Source: Pycnococcus provasolii (taxonomy: Eukaryota > Chlorophyta > Pseudoscourfieldiophyceae > Pseudoscourfieldiales). Taken from it: a stretch of DNA of 64,000 nucleotides. Made by a program: the position numbers and the translations under genes. The DNA is taken from NCBI GenBank assembly GCA_049487715.1, contig CP150550.1, positions 1 to 64,000 of the forward strand, given 5' to 3'. Positions 1 to 8,159 of this stretch are shown here, one piece after another (positions within the stretch are counted from its first letter, which is position 1; the number at the start of each line of letters is the position of its first letter). The notes under the pieces are model-generated. The model saw nothing but the letters and a program-made list of their open reading frames with translations. It made no database searches and had not been told where the DNA came from.

Positions 1-186
1 CCTAACCCTAACCCTAACCCTAACCCTAACCCTAACCCTAACCCTAACCCTAACCCTAACCCTAACCCTAACCCTAACCCTAACCCTAACCCTAACCCTA
101 ACCCTAACCCTAACCCTAACCCTAACCCTAACCCTAACCCTAACCCTAACCCTAACCCTAACCCTAACCCTAACCCTAACCCTAAT
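1..186. repeat. Telomere, (CCCTAA)n / TTAGGG
   Basis: Perfect CCCTAA hexamers run from base 1 to about 184, then decay into CCCTAATTGAAACCCC and scattered CCTAA units to about 258. The C-rich strand is read 5' to 3' into the chromosome, so this is the left physical end. TTAGGG is the vertebrate/stramenopile-type hexamer; many green plants and algae carry TTTAGGG, so the type is informative for the lineage. Confidence 0.97.
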
Positions 187-275
187 TGAAACCCCTAATC
201 CCAAACCCCCAATTATTTTCAAACCCCTAAACTCAAACCTTAACCCTAACCCTAACCCAAAAAAAAAGCCCCATA

Positions 276-460
276 CATTTTGGTCGGGCTCGACCAAAAT
301 GGTCGGCAAAAAATCAATGGCGTTTTTTTTGCATGGGCATAACCAGTCAGATGGGGGGAGTAACGCAGGCACTTTGTTTTAGCAATACCGCACAAAAAAT
401 TTTTGTCGACCATTTTGGTCGGGCTTGACCATTTTGGTCGGGCTCGACCAAAATGGTCGG
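276..460. repeat. Subtelomeric hairpin repeats (ATTTTGGTCGGGCTCGACCAAAAT)
   Basis: CATTTTGGTCG (276-286) and CGACCAAAATG (291-301) form a perfect 11-bp stem around GGCT. The same palindrome recurs at about 431-454, preceded by partial units at 411-430. Between and around the copies (187-911) I see no credible gene. Confidence 0.8.
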
Positions 461-911
461 CAGAGGGAAGGGGAGTGTTAGGGTATACACCGTTAATTTT
501 GTGAATGCAATCCTGGCAGGCATTTTATAACCATCTGCCAGCCTTGCCAGCCTAATACACACCTTTCACCAAATATAAAATGCTTTTTAATTGCATTCTT
601 CGACCAAAAGGCCTCCGGAAACAAGGGGTACGCTGGCATTTCAGTGGCTTAATAATCCGTTTTGCCACCTTAACCTCCCATACAAGCGAATTATTAATTG
701 AAAATACGAATTAACCGAGCAGGTGCTCGACCAAAAAAAACCGTTCAAGGGAGGCTTCCATTTGAGCCTCTGGACCTTTTTGGTAGAGAAAAAAAAGCCC
801 AAGGATTGTCGGGGGGGTCCCCTTACAAAAAAATGATTTATTTAATTGCAAAGGGGCGTCTCCCACTATAGAAAAACAGCCTTGCAAATCCTTGGCACCT
901 GTAAAGGCATC

Positions 912-1139
912 TAACCCTAACCCTAACCCTAACCCTAACCCTAACCCTAACCCTAACCCTAACCCTAACCCTAACCCTAACCCTAACCCTAACCCTAACC
1001 CTAACCCTAACCCTAACCCTAACCCTAACCCTAACCCTAATTGTAACCCTAATTGTAACCCTAATTGTAACCCTAATTGTAACCCTAATTGTAACCCTAA
1101 TTGTAACCCTAATTGTAACCCTAATTGTAACCCTAATTG
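912..1139. repeat. Interstitial telomere array plus (CCCTAATTGTAA)9
   Basis: Canonical CCCTAA hexamers run from 912 to about 1038 and pass directly into nine copies of the 12-mer CCCTAATTGTAA, the last ending in TTGC. All long open frames here are translations of the repeat and are not genes. Confidence 0.95.
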
Positions 1140-1222
1140 CCAGGCTGGCAGTTTGACCCACATGTTGAAAAAAAAATTTCGCCTCCGGTATGCGGCCGAC
1201 CGTCGGCCAGCGTCGTGCAGAA
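1140..1222 (+). repeat. Subtelomeric flank unit, copy 1
   Basis: Begins CAGGCTGGC after the array, then an A-run, AAATTTCGC, and GCGGCCGACCGTCGGCC, and closely matches 2536-2617, which follows the second telomere-like array. The array-plus-flank composite is therefore a duplicated subtelomeric unit. Confidence 0.8.
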
Positions 1223-1380
1223 CGAAGCCAATAACAACAGCCATTTTTTTAACCCGCCGTTTCCGGCGATATCTTGTCATATCACCAAGTAGTATTACGG
1301 GTAACCCTAACCCTAATGGTGGATAACCCTACCTTTTCTTTTCTTTTCTTTTTCTTGGTTTCTTTTCTCGTTATTTTCAG

Positions 1381-1966
1381 GATTCATTTCACCAATGAAG
1401 CACCTCTATGGCATGAAGAGTATCAGCTGAATGAAACCAAGTGGAACGAAATCGTCGAGAAATATGGACCCTTCAATATCGAAGGATGTGCTCGGGATGA
1501 CGGACAGAATGCGCGATTAGAGAATCACTTTACACCATCAAGACCGTTCCACCATTGGGTACCAACCGAAGGAGACAGAGTGTTTCTAAATCCGCCCTTC
1601 AGCAATGGACCCTTCAATATCGAAGGATGTGCTCGGGATGACGGACAGAATGCGCGATTAGAGAATCACTTTACACCATCAAGACCGTTCCACCATTGGG
1701 TACCAACCGAAGGATACAGAGTGTTTCTAAATCCGCCCTTCAGCAATGCACAGGAATATATGGACATTGCAAAAGACCACACTCATGGAATACGTGATGT
1801 TACTGTTCTGGCATTAATACCACATTGGCCCTCGCAGTTCAATTTCGATGGATGGGAAAAGCTTGAGAGTTACAGCTATGGATCTATTCTCTTCCAGCAC
1901 CCTAACGGGGATGCAGCCGGACCTACACGATGGAATACGCTTCTGCTGCGCCTCAAGACAACTTAG
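1381..1966 (+). CDS. 3'-terminal exon with NPPF motif; candidate phage-Dam-type methyltransferase of a mobile element
   Basis: A long pyrimidine tract ending TTATTTTCAG at 1380 is an excellent 3' splice site; the open frame from 1381 runs to TAG at 1964-1966. It contains a VFLNPPFSN motif, as in N6-adenine or related amino methyltransferases, followed by a hydrophobic strand ending ALIPHWPSQF. Phage-type Dam domains are known passengers of DIRS-like retrotransposons, so that is my best guess, at low confidence. No matching upstream exon is visible; interstitial telomere repeat lies 240 bp upstream, so the gene is probably truncated. The NPPF-bearing segment is present twice because of a 141-bp tandem duplication, which would disrupt a functional fold. 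Confidence 0.4.
1466..1747 (+). repeat. In-frame 141-bp tandem duplication
   Basis: Copy 1 (1466-1606) and copy 2 (1607-1747) differ by one base: GGAGACAGAG versus GGATACAGAG, giving Asp versus Tyr. The period is 47 codons, so the frame stays open. Confidence 0.95.
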
Positions 1967-2137
1967 GATGGCAATACCAATCCTGTGGCGATTAGACGTC
2001 AGACTGAACCTGCCGTCGCTGCAAGCCACCACTAATTGGGAATGGGATGATGAAGCGCGAACTCATGGGAGATGGGTCCGCGAGGAGGAGTGTTGGGGGA
2101 TGGAATAATTGGGGGTTATTCAGTTCTATGTTAAGGA

Positions 2138-2215
2138 ATCACGTGATACCTCCTGAGGGATCACGTGGTACCCGAAAGGGCTGAATCACGTGATACCTGG
2201 AAGGGATCACGTGAC
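2138..2215. repeat. Four CACGTG palindromes in 78 bp
   Basis: ATCACGTGAT at 2138-2147, ATCACGTGGT at 2160-2169, ATCACGTGAT at 2185-2194 and ATCACGTGAC at 2206-2215, spaced 21-25 bp and separated by GGTACC/GATACC-like words. CACGTG is the G-box/E-box core. It may be the regulatory part of a decayed mobile element; the stretch 1967-2336 holds no gene that I can support. Confidence 0.75.
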
Positions 2216-2336
2216 CCCTTGGAAGAAAGAGGGAGCTCGGAGAAGCCTCCCTCCCCCACCTTGTAAGGGAAGGTGGGTTCCGTGGTGGAAACAACCACGT
2301 ACGGAGTTGATTATTGTTGTTAAGTGTTATCTCGTG

Positions 2337-2530
2337 TAACCCTAACCCTAACCCTAACCCTAACCCTAACCCTAACCCTAACCCTAACCCTAACCCTAAA
2401 CGTAACCCTAAACGTAACCCTAAACGTAACCCTAAACGTAACCCTAAACGTAACCCTAAACGTAACCCTAAACGTAACCCTAAACGTAACCCTAAACGTA
2501 ACCCTAAACGTAACCCTAAACGTAACCCTA
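2337..2530. repeat. Interstitial telomere array plus (CCCTAAACGTAA)11
   Basis: About nine canonical hexamers are followed by eleven copies of the 12-mer CCCTAAACGTAA up to about 2527. On the G-strand the unit reads TTACGTTTAGGG, which contains a plant-type TTTAGGG heptamer. Confidence 0.95.
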
Positions 2531-2535
2531 TTTTG

Positions 2536-2617
2536 CAGGCTGGCGCTTAGCCGCATAGAGAAAAAAAAATTTCGCGCCTGCGGCGTGCGGCCGACCGTCG
2601 GCCATCGTTGTCGCGTG
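2536..2617 (+). repeat. Subtelomeric flank unit, copy 2
   Basis: Starts GCAGGCTGGCG, has the same A-run plus AAATTTCGC and GCGGCCGACCGTCGGCC core as 1140-1222. From here to 3265 the sequence is AT-richer and I see no gene. Confidence 0.8.
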
Positions 2618-3265
2618 CGCGCGGCTAAGGCTCAAGATGAACCGCCTTTGCCGTGCTCCGCTCCTCCTTGTCCGACACTCCGACGGTCCTTTGTTCATTG
2701 TGTTAATTTGATTGAGTAAAACTGTTTGAATATTAGTTGACACGTATTAATGCGCATTTATGAATGATTATGTTTGGTTAGTAGCTTTGACGACTTTATT
2801 GCAATAAAGTTCAATTGAAGTCCGTCGCGAATATGAGTTGGGTGTTCGTTGCCGTTAGAATTGTCGACGATTTTGTTGCGTTGGACAAAAATGTTTTATC
2901 CGTTGTATGCAAACTTTGGTAGTGATAGTAATCATATTTAATAGGTCTTAAACAGCGAAATGATCCATGTGGCGATCATTTCCATTGTTGTCGACGTCGC
3001 CCCAATTGACAAACTGAATGTCACGCGAGTCCTGATGACGTGCCCACATGGGCCATAAACTTTCCTCTCGTTGGCGTACCGATTTTCGACGACGACACGT
3101 ACTACGCAAAGGACGCAGAGGGTACTACACGTGGTACTGCACGTGTATTCGGTTTCCCAACACAACACACTTCCGCTCACCACTTCGATTTGGGATTGGC
3201 CTCCTACTCCCCCTCCTCCTTCTACCTACTGCGTAGCCGCGGAAAGAACTTATGACACAGCGACG

Positions 3266-3354
3266 GCGGTGACTTTTTGATAACTGGGTAACTTTTTGGT
3301 GACTTTTTGACGGTTTTTCACGGTGACTTTTTGATAACTGCGGTGACTTTTTGA
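3266..3354 (+). repeat. Short tandem repeat of GGTGACTTTTTGA
   Basis: GGTGACTTTTTGATAACTG occurs twice and GGTGACTTTTTGA two further times, with degenerate copies between. Beyond it, 3355-3528 is the 3' flank of the CFAP184 gene. Confidence 0.75.
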
Positions 3355-3528
3355 ACAAGACAGAGCGGGATCCCATTGATTGACTAAGTGCCGGAAAAGA
3401 AGGATGATGTATGATTAACATCAAAACTTACGAAGAAAAGGGGAAAAAGCTTTTACCTTTGGTTGTTTACCAATCACCACCAAAGGAAAAAAAGCAAAGC
3501 ACCCACTTTTTGCATAATTTTTTCTTTT

Positions 3529-4902
3529 TTATCCAACGAGGCTGGTAAACTCCTCTTTCAGCTCAGCAATCTCGTCGATGAGCTGATCGCGCATCTCCTT
3601 TTGCATCTCGAGATCGTCGAGCAGGAACGGCTGCGTAATCGTTCCGCTGTGAGCCTTCAAGTGCGCATTCTCAGCCTTCACACTCTCGCGACTCGCCTTG
3701 AGCTTCTGAAGCGTGTCGCGCCGCGTTGCAAGGTCGCCCTCGAGCTCGTCAAGAATAAGCTTAAGTCCCGTGCTCTCCTTCTGGACAAACTGCAGTTTTT
3801 CCTTTAGGTGTGTTAGCACCTGCACGGTAGTCGTCGTCTTCTTTCGAAGCTTCAGAAGCTCCTCGTTGCGTTCCTCGATTTTCTCGCTCAAGCTCTGGTT
3901 CTCAATCTTCAGCTGCTCAAAGTCAATCAGGTGCAGGCCATCTGCAAGCTCTTCCTTCTGCCTCAGCCGCGCCTCGAGCTTGCGCACCTCCGAGCGAAGT
4001 CGAATGTTGCGAAGCCGAACGCGCTCCACCTCCTCCTGCTTCACATCCTCGTTCATGTCGAACGCCTTGACAACCTTGCCTGGAATCGGACGTCCCGTGC
4101 GGCTGTTCTCGCTCGCAAGCGCCACCTCGCGCTTGAACCCGTTAAAGGCGTCGCGAATCGCCTTCGACTTGCTGACGCGCTCGTCGAGCGTCGATCGCGT
4201 CTCCATGAGAAGCGTGTCGTAGTGCACAGTGCTGCGGTCATATTCGTCCGACAGCTCCACCCACTGCTTAAGGCTAGTAAGATACCGGCTCTCTCGGCCG
4301 TCGAGAGCACGTCCCGCGGCTGTGGTCTTCTTGTCTCCCGCTCCTCCAGCACCCGCTCCACCTGACTTGCGCTTGAGGAGCTGTGAAACGATTTCACCTT
4401 GCCTTGCCGTGCTCTCCTCGCGAAGAACTTCGTGCTCCTCGAGCTGCTCTTGCACGAGAAGCTCGATATCTGCCACGTCGTCGTCCTCCTCAGCCTCCTC
4501 CTCTCCTTCTCCCTCCTCCAACTCCTCCTCCTCAAAGTCGTCGTTAAAGCCCTCAATCTCAGTCTCCACAGGAGCTGTCTCAGGTCGTCGCACCTCGTCC
4601 TCGAACGTTCCCTCCTCCTCCTCCTCCTCCGGAGCTGTCTCGGCTGGTGCTGCTTCGGCACCCTCGGCAGCCGCATCGCCACCTTCTGCGGGCGCGGCGC
4701 CTTCTCCACCCTCCGCGGCTGCTGCTTCACCCGATGCTCCAGCCTCACCATCAGTTGCATCCGCAGAACTCGCGGGCGCTTCTGCTGGTGCTGATTCCGC
4801 CGCTGCCGGTTCTGCGGCTGGCTCGGCAGGAGCGGCAGCCTCTTCGGCTGGAGCTGGCTCAGCCGCGGGTGCTTCTTCGCTTGGTGGTGCTTCGTCCGCC
4901 AT
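3529..4902 (-). CDS. CFAP184: Cilia- and flagella-associated protein CFAP184 (CCDC96)
   Basis: 457-aa coiled-coil protein. The first ~190 residues are Ala/Pro/Glu-rich and very acidic, as in CCDC96. The C-terminal ~220 residues match the CCDC113/CCDC96 coiled-coil family: DFEQLKIENQ, TTTTVQVLTHLKEKL and GTITQPFLLDDLEMQ are characteristic. In Chlamydomonas and Tetrahymena the CCDC96-CCDC113 pair sits at the base of radial spoke 3 and the nexin-dynein complex. I start at the ATG encoding MADEAPPSEE; an upstream open extension to 5181 is low-complexity UTR-like sequence. Divergent from the PPR gene, separated by 786 bp. Confidence 0.88.
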   Translation of the reverse strand: MADEAPPSEEAPAAEPAPAEEAAAPAEPAAEPAAAESAPAEAPASSADATDGEAGASGEAAAAEGGEGAAPAEGGDAAAEGAEAAPAETAPEEEEEEGTFEDEVRRPETAPVETEIEGFNDDFEEEELEEGEGEEEAEEDDDVADIELLVQEQLEEHEVLREESTARQGEIVSQLLKRKSGGAGAGGAGDKKTTAAGRALDGRESRYLTSLKQWVELSDEYDRSTVHYDTLLMETRSTLDERVSKSKAIRDAFNGFKREVALASENSRTGRPIPGKVVKAFDMNEDVKQEEVERVRLRNIRLRSEVRKLEARLRQKEELADGLHLIDFEQLKIENQSLSEKIEERNEELLKLRKKTTTTVQVLTHLKEKLQFVQKESTGLKLILDELEGDLATRRDTLQKLKASRESVKAENAHLKAHSGTITQPFLLDDLEMQKEMRDQLIDEIAELKEEFTSLVG

Positions 4903-5688
4903 CTGTTTCGGCTCTATATCTGAGCTTGGTGGCGTTCGCCTCTTGTTGTCTTTTTGTCTCGTGTGTGTCGCAAGCGCAAGTGGGGTTCCGGGAGAAGGGC
5001 CTCCCAGGACTCCCTCCACGGGAGGAGGGAGGAGGGTGTCAGGGTGAGGGTGGCCCACTCGCGGCGTCAACGTTGGGAGCCGGGACGAAAAACCAGCCCG
5101 CACCGTGAGTCCGTTGGTTGGGTTGTGCTCTGCAGACAGACTGCGGGTGGCCGAGGCTTTTGGTCCGGCCACCCCACTCACTCGGTCACTCCCCCCCTTC
5201 CCCAGGTTGTGGTTTTGGTCGGGAGCACGTTGGCAGGGAACTTTGACGAACGGGAGGGTAAACCTTGATGACCTTCACGAGAGGAGAGGAGAGGAGAGGA
5301 GAGGGAGGGCGAGACCAGCCATTATTCCCATTCCCTCTGCAGTCTGCACTCGTCGCATCTTCGGTCCTGCATTGTAGTCTAGGCTGCTCTCCCTCCCTCC
5401 CGTCCCTCGACGACTGTGCTTAACGCGATGCGACGAATGGCCGTTCAAGGCGGGGCGTGGACCGAGGGACCGAGGCCGCACATAGTCTATGATGCGGGGT
5501 TTCAGGTTCTTCGAATGCATGTTCTCAAACCCCGAAACTCCAAAACGGGTCCCTTGTTCTATGCCTGTTTTAGGCGGCGGCTTTTTATCCACAGACAAAC
5601 AGAAAGTTAACTTTCTCGTCGTGGCATTTACCGACAGCGTTTTACTCTGCCGCTCAGAATAACACTTCTCCTTAGCCAATAAATAATA
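4903..5688. other. Divergent intergenic region CFAP184/PPR
   Basis: 786 bp between two start codons. It contains a purine run (GAGAG repeats, about 5280-5310) and no open frame with recognisable homology. It presumably holds both promoters; no TATA box is obvious. Confidence 0.6.
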
Positions 5689-6456
5689 ATGAAAGCCGCG
5701 ACGTGCAGGAAGCCCACGACGGCAGTGCGACAACTACGACGAAGTGTCGTTGCGCCACTCGCACTGGAACGTAAGCCACTCAAGGCTGCGGCAGCCGCGG
5801 CGGACGCAGCCGCATTTCCCGAGCAGTGGGAAAGTGCAAAAACGCCAAAGCAGCGCGTTGACGCCCTGCTCGAGGTGTCCGTGGATGACCGCGACGACGA
5901 GTGGCGCACAAACCTGCTGACGATGACAACATCGCACATCAAGGAGCTTGGGCGAAAGAGGCGCGCGAAAGAGGCTATCGAGGCGCTCACCACGCTCGGT
6001 CGCAACGGCGTCAAGCCGGATACGGTTGCGGCGACGGCACTCCTCGACGCGTGCTCGAGGAGTGGGGAGGTGGAGCTGACGAAGAGTGTCTTTGACCGCC
6101 TGTTTCGTCCCTACGACTACGAAAGCGACGACGCGGAAGCCTCCACCTCAAGTCTCATTGCTCCAGACGAGGTGACCTTCACGATTCTGCTTCGTACGTT
6201 GATGAAAACCGAACCACCGCAGTGGAGCGCGGCTTCCGCGCTTCTCATCAAGATGGAGCACGAGTATGGCATGCCACCAAGCACAAATCTCTTCAACATT
6301 TTGCTGTACACGTGCGCACGCGTTAACGACACGGACCGAGGGCTCGCGCTTCTTGACAAAATGCAAGACATTGGCGTTCCTGCAGACGAAGGGTCGCTTG
6401 CCGCCGTTTCAAAACGTAAGGCGTTGCGTGCACAAGTGAAGCGCATGCTGAGATAG
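5689..6456 (+). CDS. Pentatricopeptide repeat (PPR) protein
   Basis: 255 aa, intronless. The Arg/Ala-rich N-terminus (MKAATCRKPTTAVRQLRRSV) resembles an organelle transit peptide. Helical PPR units are visible: about 95-128 (KEAIEALTTLGRNGVKPDTV), 130-165, a degenerate unit with PDEVTFTILLRTLMK and a last one with PSTNLFNILLYTCARV...GLALLDKMQDIGVPAD. PPR proteins bind organellar RNA for processing or stabilisation; this short P-type protein has no E/DYW or SMR extension, so a specific target cannot be named. Confidence 0.85.
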   Translation: MKAATCRKPTTAVRQLRRSVVAPLALERKPLKAAAAAADAAAFPEQWESAKTPKQRVDALLEVSVDDRDDEWRTNLLTMTTSHIKELGRKRRAKEAIEALTTLGRNGVKPDTVAATALLDACSRSGEVELTKSVFDRLFRPYDYESDDAEASTSSLIAPDEVTFTILLRTLMKTEPPQWSAASALLIKMEHEYGMPPSTNLFNILLYTCARVNDTDRGLALLDKMQDIGVPADEGSLAAVSKRKALRAQVKRMLR

Positions 6457-6645
6457 TAGTATACGAAAAGAAGCAACAGCTCAAGAATAAAAAAATTGCG
6501 CTCAGGCGGAAGACGATAAAAGTAAACACAGTTTGGTTTTTTCTTAGTTATGTATGGAAGGAATACCGAGCAGCAGACTTCATTCAGTTACTTTTCGTTG
6601 ACACCCCAACAAAAACCCCTACCATGCGAACAATAAGCAAGCTCT

Positions 6646-7427
6646 TTAGAAGAACATGCCCTTGGCCATCACGTTGACGTGCACGGGGTCAGCGACGTGC
6701 GCGGACCAGTTGGCGATCGGTCCCTCCTTCGTGGCGACAGCCTGGAAGATGAGTCCGTTCCACGCGAACATGGCGAGGCGGCAGTGCTTGAGCTCCTTGA
6801 TCTTGAGCTCCTCGAGGTCGTACTTCTCCGCGAAGTTGAAGGGGTCGAAGCGTCCGCCGGGGGAGACGTCTCCGACCGTCAGCTCGGGGAAGGCGGGGTC
6901 AACGAGGCCCGTGCGGAGGGCCTCCGCTCCGCCAACGGCGATGATCTCGAATCCGAGAACAGCCCACTGAAATGTGTAGTCAAGGGATAATGTTGTTGTT
7001 GTTGTTGTTGTTGTCAGAGAATTGTGTTTGTGCTTGAGATGGATGCACAGATCCCTACCAAAAAAAAAAGAAAAGAAAAACGTACGAAGTTGGGGAATCC
7101 GCTTCCCTCCGGGGCGAGCGGCGCAATGGCGCCGGGGAAGACGAAGTTCGTGCACTCGTCCGGTCCGCAAAGCTCTCCCGCCTTGAACCACGGGACGCCC
7201 GTTCCGTTCTCCGCCGCCCACGCGCCCGTCACTCCGAGCATGGCCCAGCGTCCGTGGATGATTTCGCGCTCGGCGTTCTTCTCATCGCTGAACGGCACGA
7301 TGGGCGACTCGCCTCCGCCGGGGTACGTTCCGTACTCCGGGTAGAGCTCGGCACGCGCCTGCACGTTGCGGCGGACCGTGGTGGCCTTGACGGTGCGGAT
7401 GTTGAGGGCAGTCTTGTTGGCGAGCAT
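6646..7427 (-). CDS. Light-harvesting chlorophyll a/b-binding protein
   Basis: Two exons, 7086-7427 and 6646-6966, around a 119-bp phase-0 intron (6967-7085, donor GTACGT, acceptor TTTCAG, with a GTT repeat inside). Product 220 aa: a plastid transit peptide of ~28 residues, helix B with EREIIHGRWAMLGV, helix C around WAVLGFEIIAVGG, and helix A with LKIKELKHCRLAMFAWNGL. The E-x-x-H/N-x-R pairs are the generic LHC chlorophyll ligands and salt bridges. The tail IANWSAHVADPVHVN is like antenna proteins of the green lineage. I cannot decide between LHCA, minor LHCB and prasinophyte-specific LHCP. The gene is the clearest evidence for a photosynthetic host. Confidence 0.92.
6991..7013. repeat. (GTT)n microsatellite in the LHC intron
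   Basis: Seven consecutive GTT/TTG units inside the intron. Confidence 0.8.
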
Positions 7428-8159
7428 GTCTGTTGTGTGCGTGTGTAAGCTGAAGAATGGAGGGAGGGGGAGAGGAGAGGGGCTCTTGCGACGGTCGGGC
7501 GTCGGGGAAGAGAAGGGGGAAAAGATATCTCTCACGCTACAAGTGCAGCATACCGATTCTGAAGATAAGAATCGTGATTTCCTCATCGTGAGGAAATCAG
7601 ATAGTCGGGACAGGAGGGGATACCTGATGCGTCCTCCCCACGGACATTGCAGATTTTTAAGGGGGAGACGACCGCTTTGAGTGCATTGAGTGCCTTCGGA
7701 AAATAAGGTGGGGGAGCTAAAACCTATTATGTTGGTTGGTCGGTTGGCCGCGATCTTGCAAGTTCTCGGCCGTTGTTGCACCACGTTCCAGGAGGAAGAG
7801 CACGGGCCCGAGCTTTGCGAGCAACGCGTAAGGTTATTTGGAAAACATATGACTGCGTCGCAAGTCGCAACGGCCTTATGTGATGGTACATGTCCCCTCC
7901 GCCCACACACCTCAACCGCACACCTCTCTCTGCCAAGTGCAAAATTACCCAAATACATACATGTGCAAAAAAGGTTTGTCACACAGGTTTTTGATCCCAT
8001 ATTATTGTTAGACTATATATCATAATAGGTACGTAGTTTTGTTTTGTTTTACGAAGTACTGTAGTTCTACATATCATTTCGCCAAAAAATAAAAGACGAA
8101 AAACATATTGTCAGACAATATTGTTGACTGACTAAGGCTCATGGGAAAGAGCTAGCTAG
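7428..8159. other. Intergenic region upstream of LHC
   Basis: 732 bp between the LHC start codon and the TAPT1 stop. No supported gene. It contains a perfect 10-bp stem with 3-nt loop, GATTTCCTCA (7576-7585) / TGAGGAAATC (7589-7598), and a pyrimidine-rich tract near 7440-7500 (read on the minus strand) that could be LHC 5' UTR. Confidence 0.6.

Noticed and set aside
711-1326. Long open frames over the telomere-like array on both strands
   Set aside because: They translate the repeats (for example NPNPNP and VRVRVR) and have no independent evidence.
2314-2719. Frames such as KRNPKRNP across the second array
   Set aside because: Repeat translation; the hexamer/12-mer arrays leave frames open by composition.
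4903-5181. Upstream extension of CFAP184 by 93 codons
   Set aside because: Low-complexity, Pro/Gly-rich, and the ATG at 4902 fits the family N-terminus; treated as UTR.
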